Origin: Elysia marginata
Taxonomy: Eukaryota > Mollusca > Gastropoda > Plakobranchidae
Assembly: GCA_019649035.1 (NCBI GenBank)
Contig: BMAT01002127.1
Span: 399,226-460,525, forward strand
Length of the DNA stretch: 61,300 nt
Direction of reading: 5' to 3'
In this document: positions 11,716 through 22,900 of the stretch, in pieces
Layout of the letters: the number at the start of each line of letters is the position of its first letter
How positions within the stretch are numbered: the first letter of the stretch is position 1
Program-made: the position numbers and the translations under genes
The notes under the pieces: generated by a model
The model's database searches: none
What the model was told of the DNA's origin: nothing
What the model saw: the letters and a program-made list of their open reading frames with translations, nothing else

Positions 11716-13972
11716 TAACAAGATTCTATAGAGCCTGAGCTCAACTTTCTCTCTCGGGGGACCAGCGATAGAGGTTTCCGACCCGCTGATGATGGTACAG
11801 AATTCATTCTGTTGAGCTGGCCTGATGCACGTCTCAAACTGTCATCCCTGTGCTCCTGCCCAGCTTTCTCTAAGGCTTTTGTGACTGTAAAATCTATGAG
11901 AGCATAACTGGATTTGCCTGAATCCTCATATTTCTGCTGCCTGGCCCTCTTGCTGCGACGCCGGTACGCTACAGGAGGGGTGGGAGGATCAGGAGGAGGC
12001 TTGGCACTTTCTGTCATGTCCACCATGATATAGTTCAGCTCCTGCTGACTCAAGTCATCAGAAGAGTTGGGAGACGCTGGGTGCATCTCAAGTGGTGTTC
12101 TTGGTGATGGGGTATGGACAGACCGAGAAGCAGGAGGAAACATTCGTGGAGGCAATGGAGGCAAGTATGGTAGTGCTGGGCTGGATGGAGGGGATGGGGC
12201 AAAATACGATGGTGCGGAATCTGAGGAAACATCCGATGGTGTTCTTTCATGGGCAAAGGAAGATGGTGATGACGGCCTTCCCTTTCTAATGGGAAGAGGC
12301 GGGGGAGGAGACGGTGGCAAAACAATAGTAGTATTTGACGGAAATATGCTTGTATCCATAACTTCATTTAAGCCATGACAGGCTTCGTGCTTATCACCAA
12401 CATGATTCATTTGTTCGTGTAAATTAGGGTGAGATTCTGAGGAGCTGTAAGGCTGCTTGGAATGATGTGCACCTGCTGTGCTGCCAGCAGCTACAGCCAA
12501 TGCTGTACCAAAGCAGTCAATGTTTTTGTAGCCACTTGATTTTGTGGTTGAGGCCAGGGGCATATTGCTGCGATCAGGGGGGTGTTTATGTCCAGTGAAA
12601 AGATCTGATTTCCTTCGCGTTGGCCCCGCCAACCCAGCTTCTGATTGCGCTTGCATAAGTCTACGTCTGGCAATAATACTGGATTCAGCAAAATTCTTAT
12701 TATACTCTCTCCCATTAAGCCTAACCCTGCTTTGTGATGCTGATGCCGAACCTGGTGTTGAACTTTCCTGCTTGACTCTGTCTTTAAATCCCATTTCCTT
12801 GTGCGAAGAATGCAAACCTCCAGGCAGAGATAAACAGGCATTTACCTTTGAATGAGGCAAAGTGAGACTTCGAGAGTGATTTATCTTGAAGGGCTTCTTC
12901 TCAATTTTTATTGCTTCTGACTCAGATAGGCCACTCTTTGTGCTACTCCTGCGATATAGCACCGCTTGGTGCTCTCCATGTGAATTATGCTTGGAGGAAG
13001 AGTCTTTGAAAAAGAGAGACATAAGGGAATGCATTCCGGCGCGGATGGGAGAAGCATTTACATGGCTGGCTCCTGCTACCGCAGCGGTGTTCCGAGATAA
13101 GTTGCTGTGATGTTTATCAATGAATTCTTGATTCACATATATTGGGGATGGATTATGGGGTGAAGAAGCTTTGCGACTATTCCTGCCATATGGGGAAGGA
13201 GAATTGGCAACACCAGATGGTTCATCAATGGGGAAGAAAAACAAATCTTGATTGGCCCTAGTTTTCTGGTGAGCAGGCGAGACAGGGTGTAAGACCCTCT
13301 CAGACTTGGCTAGACTCTTGGGTGAGGGGTCTGGCAACATGGGGTAAGTGTTGACTGGATTTGTGCGCAAAGTGATATCATGGCATCCATTGTCTCTATG
13401 AGGAGACTTTTCAGGAAGGCTCACCAGGGATTTTGATATGGTGGGAATGTTCGGCGATTGCTGAGGATTAGCTTCCACAAAGCACAGGCTGTGGGACAGG
13501 GAAGCATACACAGACCCTTGGGCTTTGGCATTTGCAACAGGGCAAAATGGACTCGCCTCCGCTTGGCAAGTACTCTGATTGAAAGACATTGAAGACCTTG
13601 CTGCAGGCATGAGGTCAAAATTAAAAATACAATTCTCTCGTGGAGAGTTTTGTGCAGCAGCACCTGGTACTCCAAAGAACGCACTTGAGAGAGGACGTCT
13701 TTGAATCACAGCATACTCACCACCTGCCCTGGGCCTGAGGACTGTTTTTGCAGGGCTAACACATTGAAAAATCCTATCAACATCTAATACTTCAGATGAT
13801 ATATGTTGAGGAAGTGCTTGTGATGCAGAAAAACTTGTGTTGCTGCCAGAACCAAATTCAATTTCACTCATATCAGAGAAGGGTATATCTACAGGGACAA
13901 CTTTGAGCTGGGGTTTTCCATCATCATTTGCATCCAATCTGTCATCTTCAATCACATCCTGGGATTGTCTTC
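11715..13972 (-). CDS. DOK7: DOK7 exon 7 (last), tyrosine and proline-rich C terminus
   Basis: Acceptor 'tttatttccag'-like tract ending at 13973, then 751 open codons to TAA. Tyrosine sites include GEYAVIQ, SVYASLS and IYVNQEF (a YxN Grb2-type site). Proline tracts LPPSPPPPLPIRKG and PPLPPRMFP look like SH3 or EVH1 ligands. The end has ELNYIMVDMTE and, after a basic patch, SSYALIDFTVTKAL, resembling C-terminal tyrosine motifs of IRS and GAB docking proteins. The exon needs a phase-1 donor. The only good donor upstream (15759) is in phase 1 only in the frame one base away from the exon 6 frame. Confidence 0.75.
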
Positions 13973-16900
13973 CTGGAAATAACAAAAAAAGAAAAAAGTT
14001 ACAGGGCATCTGCAATTGGTGTGATACAAACTTATATATTTGTTTTTTTTTAAGTCTCAACTATTTGAAAAGTTTATTCCCTGCAGGATACTATTAATTC
14101 AACAAAAGGTTTAAAACTTTTTACTGTGAACAGTAATTTCAAAGCACTTTAAACGTTTCAAAGTAAAAGAGAGGCTAGCTTAAAAGTTAGAACTATGAAC
14201 TACCCTTCAGAATGTGAAAACTGAAACTCACTCTCCCTTTGCCAAATCATTGGAAAAAATGTATGATGAAACATATGTACATATTTAATTATTAAAAAAA
14301 AATTATATGTCAACATGTAAATTAAAAAAATAAATAAATAAATGCAAGAAAAAAAAACACCCAGTATACTGAAAAAGAAATCAGCTTATTAATGGACATC
14401 TGCTTGCAAAAACCAAAGGCCTGGGAAAATAAAGAGAGAACTTGCATTTCATGCTCTATCATATTTATAAAAACAAATAAGTAGCCAAATTTGTTACAGC
14501 ATAAAACATTGCAAAATATTATCTGAAAAAAAAAAGAAAGCATATTTTAAAAGTCTTGAAAAATAAATGCAATTGAAAATTTTTTGGAAGCCTTTCCCTT
14601 GGGACAATTCCATTAGTAAAAGTTATCAAGGATAATTTGTTTATAGTATAGTAGTAATTGTAAGAGCATTAACTTCAATTATTTCCCCCCCCCCCAAAGA
14701 AATTTTTACACTATCTACTGCTGGACACTGAGATTGTTTAGTAATACTAAAACTTTTATTTCATTATAATGTTAATGTTTATTCCAAGGATACCTCTAAA
14801 GCAAGCACAGAACCTGAATTTTAGTTTTAACATTAAAGGTTTTGTGGGCAAATGCTATTATGATATTTGTTAAAACAATGAATAGCTGTAGGTTATCTAT
14901 TAGGAAGTGAAAAAGAACAAACAGCTTTTGCCAAGTTTTGGAATGGATATTAATGTCTCATTTTACCCTAAAACCCTTCAAACTTTGAAACAGTCTATTT
15001 TTCTATCCACTTTTGAGCTGCCTTGCTGCAGGAAAAAAAAAAGATGGAAAAGTAACGTAAAAAAAAAGTTACGAAAATTTAAAAAAAAAACAATAGGACC
15101 CCTGTTTTCAATATGTCAGTATTATTTAAAACAGCAATAACAGGCATACTCAGACATACACAGATAAAGCTATAAGTGAAACAACCAAACAAAAAAATAA
15201 CAACTAATATTTTGAACATGCAAGATTATTACTTTTAGAGTTGACAACAGAACAAAAAACAAACCAAAAGGCAGGCAAATTGTTATGTTATCTAAAAAGA
15301 ACTAAATATATACAAGCAATAAAATTGGAGCAAGACAAACAAAATTCAAGATTGGGACCCAAGCAGGCGCAGACGACAATGCCATTTTTGAGAATATATG
15401 TTTGAAGAGATTTTACAGAATAACAATATCTTGAAAAAGAGCAATTACTGACAATCATTCAAAAGATTTTAGATAAAAAAAGCAAGGGAAAAAACCAGCC
15501 CTTTCACTAAGGCAAAAAATTATAACAAGTCTACAGGGCTCAAAGAAAAAAAACCAGTGCTAGCTTGGAAAGCATTGGGAAGTAGGCCACTCATGTTGAT
15601 TTATAACCATCAAAACAGATTTCCAAGCAAAACTTAAAAAGAGTTGAAACTCCGGAGGGGCATGCAGTCTTTGGTATTAATAACAACTGTCCAGCCATTT
15701 ACTGGAAGAATACATTTCCTTTAATGCACTCTGATGATGCAGAAAATCTGTAAAAATACCTGCCTTTTTAATCAGTATTTCTGTCCTTGCCAAAGGCCCC
15801 TCTGTTAAAACTTCCACTCTTTGGTCGTAAATAGGGTTCTTGTGACAAACACCGTGTTTGATTCTTTTGCTTGTCAGGGTCTCTCTGAAATCTTGACAAA
15901 ACCTCATCCATTTCCACATAAATAGGTTCAGGCTGCGGTGGAAACCCTTTAGGCGCTGTTTCCGTGACAGGACTCAACATGTTTTGATAAGTTTTTGTTT
16001 TTGGAGGGAGACTAGGGGGCAAGTCCTCTGACATACCACTGAAGGATGATGATTCTGGTGCTGATGATTGGGCAATCGAGGCAAGGTGTGAGCTTGAACC
16101 TGCTCTGCTGGAACTAAATGCTGGCATAGCTGATAACGGTAAACTGATGTCTTGAGCTGACAACTTGTGGACAACAGCACTATTTGAGTTGCGGAAACCA
16201 ATGCCAAATAACTTTTCAAAACTCCTGCGCCTTTCTTTACCATTTGAAGGTTTTGGCACTTTGAGGTACTGTAAATGGTCTGCACTTTTATTTAATTTCT
16301 TCAATTCTAGAGATGATGAACGCTGGTATATAACTGGTTTCTTGACACCTGGCTCACCTTGCATCATTTCTATCAGCTTTTCATCATCAGTTTTGGATGA
16401 ATCTTGCTTTGAAGGCTTTCCATATGACAAATGCTGAGTGAATGGGTTTACAGAAGTACTACTGCTGCTTACAAGCATGACTGTAGCATACTGAGATTCA
16501 GAGGTTGCTTTCTTACTTCTGCTAATCAAAGGAGAAATATCAGACTCACTTGAAGGATCATGTACTGATGAATATCTCTCAGGCTGATCAGGCCCCCCTC
16601 TCTGAGATCTTAAGGAAGAGCTTGTTTTTTTGGAAGAGGCATCAGCAGTTTCAGGTACATTACTTTCAAATGAGCCATCAACTGATTCTTGGTAACTGAG
16701 TCTATTTGGAAAACTTGAGGATCTGCGCCTGCCTACTTTCAACTTTGATATTTTTTCTTCTTTAGTTGATTTCGAGGACTCATGTTCAGACATGCTTCTT
16801 TCCAAGGCACTGTTTCTTTGTTTTCCACTCCCAGATTTTTCTGCTGAAGGACTAAAGCTTTTCTCTTTAGAGCTCCTCCTTTTTAGTCTTGCAAGAAATC

Positions 16901-19900
16901 CTTCTTTCACTGGCTCTGGAAGAAGCACCTCTTTACTAACATAGGTTTCTTGGGGCACAAGGTTTTGTTCAGAGTCTAAGGTAGTGTTAATATAGGTAGA
17001 TTTACTATTTGACATTTTCTTAGAAAAGTTTATCAGGTTAGGAAAAGGCTTGGGGGGTTCAATGCTTGGACTGCTTTGGTTATGAGCTGGTGCATTTCTC
17101 TTGACATAGACTCTACTTGACCTTTTACAAGGCATTCCATCAAGTTGCGCAGAAGAATTTGTAGCAGAAAAATTTTGCTTAGTTTTTGGAAGCAGTGGAG
17201 GCTCATTTGGTAAGGGCAGAGAAGGGGGTTGTGGTCTGACTGGGGACAAATCTTGCAGGCTTTTGTAGTTATCCACCCAGCTGCTGCTTGCAAAGCCTGA
17301 ACCTGCCTCTGCTATTTGATCTGCAGATGGTTTCCTTGAGGTTACAGTTCTCATGTCCATGTATGCACTTTCTAAGGATGCTTTGCTACCATTACCTTTA
17401 GCAGGTAAAAGCAAGTCTGCCTCGGAGATGTACAATTCACGCTGTTTGATAACACTACCCTCGTACTTATCCAAATAAACTTCATCTTCGTGAAAAGATT
17501 CTGTACTTCCAGATGCCATGTCCATATAATCACTTTTTGGACACAAACCTCTCTTTTCACTCCTTTCTAATGAATTTTTAAAGGTTGAGGTTGTTCTCAG
17601 AGAATGGTCAAAACTAACTGAATGCTTACAATGCAACTTTGGGCTACCCATTATTAAGTAATTACTTTCTTGGAGATCACTTTTCTTCTCATCGTCTTCC
17701 TGTTTCATAACTTTTACAGTTTCATACTGGCTGGTTTCTGAGAATGAGTTGCTAAAGGCAGGAGCATGGTTCCTTGTTAGATCACGGTCAGATGCTTTGG
17801 ACTCAGTATGTAGTTTTTTCAAAAGCCCCGGACCCTTTGGGGGTAGTTGAGGAGGTGGAGGCGATTCTCTCAAGGCTGGAATATTTTCATAGACCACTTC
17901 TTCACTGAAGTCATTGTTTACATATTGGGCATCACTGGTCAAAATATTTATGAGCTCTGAGCTCTGAACTACAGAATTGTTTTGACTCTCATTACTAGAT
18001 GGTGATTGTATAGTGGCATATAATGTTTCCTCGGGTAGTCTACTTTCACCGTTCAAGTCCACAACAAGAACCTCTTGTTCTTCCACAGTTTTCATCTTAG
18101 TATGAGGGTATTGTTTTGACAGGGATGATTGCCAAGGCAGTTCAAATTTTGTCCGTTGAAAATCTCTTGGGAAAGATCTATTCAAACTGCTCCTGCTGGC
18201 TATAGGGAGACTGCTCAGACTACTGCTTTGTGCTTTGATACCCAACAAGCCTTGAGCACCACAGTTTCGCAAAATAGGAGGAACACAGTCAGCACTACCT
18301 GGCAAATGGACATGGCTGTAAGATTCATCATCGTATTTGCTGAGATTAATGTAAGGCAAAGGCCTGTTCCAGCTAGAAGCTGTAGGTATGTTGTTGAGCT
18401 TGGCATGGAACAAAGGGCTGAGTGGGGTGTGGTCTGGTAAACTTTTGTTCAGATGAAGAGCAGGGTTTCTATTCAAGTGAGTAGGCAAGTAGCTTTCATT
18501 TTCATCTGTTGTTGGTCTTGTTGGGGCAACGTTACCAGAGATAATAGCAAAATCATTATCTAGAGCAGCTAGAACAGATTGATCCAAAGGTTCCATGTTT
18601 ATCTGTCCATACTGCTGTTGAAAATGTTTGTTTCTTTTAAGTTTGCAACTGGAATCAAAAGACTGAGATGCTAAATCTTGGTTTTTAGAAGCACAGTTTT
18701 GAAGCAATTCATCTAAAAGCACCATTTCTCGATGCAAATCAGATTCCTGCTTTTTCAAACGTTGAAGAGAAGCTTCATGGGATGATTTTTCAAGATGGTC
18801 TCCTTTAGATGCACCTGAAGTTGCACTGTTCATGGGCAGTGTAACCATTTCCTCAGCTGCACAATCTGCTGTTGGACTTTGCTCTTTAATAATGTTAGTA
18901 GCCTCCACATTATGAGTGATTTTCTTGTAACCTCCATGGTCGTCTGTAGGTGTTGAAGCTATCAGGTTTGACCGCGGTGAATCATACAAAGGTTCCCCAT
19001 CTGAACCATTCTTAGAACTTTCCATAGCTAATCTGTTGTTAGGTGGGACATCATAAAACCCAGCAGAAAATTGGTCCCCGCTGTCAAGGTGCCTGCTCTC
19101 TCGCAGAGCAGCTATACGGCGATGGTCCATCACACTAACTGAATGCCGCTTGTACCAGCTCCAGTCTTCTGAGTCAGCACTATTTGACTGGTTATCATTA
19201 CAACAATTTAGATTGACTGGGAGAGTACCCTGAGCTGGAATTCTGCCACTACTAGTGTTGTTAGAAGAATTGGGATGGTGTGCAAAAGATGATGATGAAG
19301 ATGACAAATCTGTAATAGGGTGACTAGCAAAGTCAATCTGGGAGCCTGAAAGAATGAAGTGCAAGTTTGGAAACTGATTGAATACTACATAGGTATTTAA
19401 ATTAAAAAGCACACTTGTAGGCATCACTTTAGTGTAACTCCTTAACATAGTTTTAAACCAATTACTTGTAATAAAGTGATGCTTAATATTCTTAAAAAAA
19501 AAAAAAGACAGGTAACAAAAAATCTGTCACAGTACTCGTACACAAAATAGAAAATTCACAGAGGATTGTAACTAAGAGTTACAGCTATGCACCTACATAT
19601 ACATGTAAAAATTTATAACCTTCTTATTGTATGATACACAGAGACAAAAAGATCTAAAATTCAAGCTTTTCTTAAAACACTGCTTATGAATAGACTGAAA
19701 ATTAAAAAAAAAACTTTGCTAACAGATATTACAGCTTTCACAGTAAAATTTGTAAATTTTAAACTTGACAGTTGAAAGTCCACACCATGTGAATGCTATT
19801 GGGTATAAATCATCATTGTTTATTTTAGGAATATATTCTGCCTTTTAAAAATGCACTCATCTATTGATAATCTAATACGCATTGACAGCTATCAAAGACA

Positions 19901-22900
19901 CTCAACATAAATTTCAGCTTGAGTCTTGGGTCAAGAAAATTTTACTCTCCTCTGTATGTATGTTAAAAGGCATAAAAAAATAATAATAAGGGGTGCTGTG
20001 AGATGTTAAGTCTTTCAATACATGACATTGCTTTTTTTCCCTTTCCTTACTTAATATAATAGAGCTCAACACAAAAGACTTTTAATACTGAATACCAACA
20101 AAAAAAAAAGATAAAACAGGAACAAAAGCAGCACTTTACAGTGCTGAGTAAAGGAAGGTGGGTAAAATTAAAACAACTGACACATTCTTAAGTTAGATTT
20201 TTCAGAGATGACAAGATGTCAGTATCAGTTGCATAAAATTATTGGTGTACAGTTTTCCCTTTCCAAAGTGATTGAAGTAGACAATATATCCCACAAGATA
20301 CTAACTTTTCAAGAAGAAAAGAGTCTTGCTTGCCCCCCCCCCCTCCAAAAAAATAGATTTCTTTCTCAAAGCTATCTTTTTTTTAACCATTGTTTTCCTT
20401 ACTCCTCATTTTGATTGTTGAATGATAGCCCTGAATATATTTCTACAAAATGTGTGTCAAACTCTTTTTTTTTTATGAGAGAACTTATGATGAACTGTAA
20501 ACAGTACAGAGAAGTTGAAGTACTAATACTTACAATAGAGTCTACTTACAAAGAAAAAAAAAACTACATCACAAAAAACAAACAACCTTCTTAGACCCAA
20601 AAAAGAGATGGAATAAACACCAAGAGAGAACATAAGTAAAGAAAAATAAAAAATGAAGTTTTGGTTTAAAGAGCTACAAGAGATCTTTTTCGCAAACTGG
20701 AAAAGAGATGATTGTCAAGGGGTGCAATTGCCAACACCATGAGTACATATATTGAAGATACCATAATGTAAATGATATCAATAATCACTGAATTATGAAA
20801 GCTAACAGGTATGCCACTCAATTTTTCTGAAAATAACTGAAAACCGTCTGGCGTAAATAAACTTTTAGAAAAAAGCATCATTTAGGGACACTGAACGGTC
20901 ACTGTTCATTGGATCTAATCTTGCTCAAATTTGTGTGTTCTTTTACTAGTTTCAGCTTCTTAGGCTTAAAAACGGGAAATAACTGAAAATGGAGTCCCTG
21001 GCAGTATATAAATTTGCGTTAAAATATACACAATCAAGAAAAAAAAGATATCAAGTCCTCAATCTAGAGAACACTGTCAAGATTTTCTTGTTTATTTTCT
21101 TTTTTCAAATAAAAACAGGATACAAACATATGAATACAATTTTACTTACTCCTATTTTTAAACTTGCGGTGACAGTTGGAAGTCTTTCCAGTGGCAGCCA
21201 GGTGAACTATATCAGCTATATCCTCTGCTTGTTCAGACTGGAATGCAAACACTCCTGACCCTGAAAATAAACACAGTGGCTATGACATTTTCGAATTTCT
21301 ATAAACAAAACTAAATATAATTCTTTATTAATCCCCGTGAGGAAATTTAATGTACATAAAAAAGACAAAAGACTCATGTGCTGAGCTGCCTGAAAGTCAA
21401 TATGATCAGGGAAAAAAACCACTACTATCGAGCCATAATTAATCTAATTAATAATAAGAGTCTTATGCGACTAATTGAAACTTCAAAAGGAGTCAATTTA
21501 ACTTGGAAACATCCCATATTCTAATGACCAGCATAAATAATAAAAGTATTACAATTTTTTTTATTTTTGCAATAGTGCTTCAATTCTGCAATTCATATTT
21601 ACTTCAAAGAAGCAAGCAGTCCTTGTTTAGTTTCATTCCAAAATTTTTTTAAAAGAATATATGGAAACTTAACTTCAAAACAAATTCTGGATGGACCAAA
21701 AAAGCTTCAAAATCCCTAGTTCCCCTTCACTGCTTGCATTCATTAGCTAGGACCACAATTCTTAACTTTCAATGTTGGATGTATAAATTTTGCTTCATGA
21801 ATCCTTCCAATGGGACTATGAACAAAATTCTGTGTTAACTCATTTTCTGTACATTTAAATACATTGATACCCAGAATTTTGTAATGAAAATTCACAGATG
21901 TGATCAGCTGAAATATTCTTAAAGCTAATAATCAAGGTCTCAGGACAAAAAGGAACCTTACCCTTCCCACACTTTTCACCACCTTCAAAGCAAAATTTTC
22001 CATTTTGTGCTCCAAATCTGCGCAGGTCATCAACATTCCACACCATGAGAATCTTGGGTGGGGTGAGAGCAACAATACACATCCTGCGGTCATGGATCAT
22101 GAGCAGCACTTGGTCTTTTGGAAGTCTACAGGAAGAGGGCGCTTTCATCATTTTCACAGGAAACTGATGCTCTAAAGTCCAAGAGAAGAAAGGAGAGTAC
22201 ACAATTGTGGCAATGTATTTCACAATCAAGTAAATTTTGAGTCATTGAATTATTTAAAAAAAGAAAATGATAAGAAGATTCTTCAAAATTGAAAAATAAA
22301 AATAAAAAATTTTTCATTAACTTCAACTTAAGAGGTTGATGTACAAATAACAAGGATGCAAGCGCCTTATGTGTACAAAAAGTAGGAAAATTCTCACGCC
22401 TTTATAAAGTATTCCTGCTGGCTTTCCCGACATAAAAATTCTCAATTCCATTGGTTCTGTTCTTGTTGAAATACCTAAATTTTGAGCAAAACATATCCAT
22501 TAAAAAAAAATGCTAGCAGCCAAGTAAAATATGTTGGATGATGCAAGCCAATTGGCCCCCTTTATGCTATTTAGATAACCTGCTACATTCTCCATCCTTG
22601 TAATATGACTCAATTGGCTGTTCTTGTAAAATAGGATTACTAAAATTGAAGCTTCTGGTGGGACTGGATGTTTGAAAGATTTTTTTTTTGCAAGCACCAA
22701 GTATTAGTAATATTAAACAAACCTTCTCCAAGACTTTGCCTGATGTTGATTTCAAACTGAATCATATCATCTCTATATTCAAAGGCCATAAGACTGATTG
22801 ATTTTTGACAGAGAATGGCCATGACAAATGGCTCTCTGTCGTAAGAGAATCCTGAATTAAGACCAAAAAAGCCATCAAGTGAAAATACGCTTTTTGGCTT

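Noticed and set aside
12050..13110. Open frames over DOK7 exon 7 in other frames and on the plus strand
   Set aside because: Shadow frames of the genuine exon; composition follows the codon pattern of the real frame.
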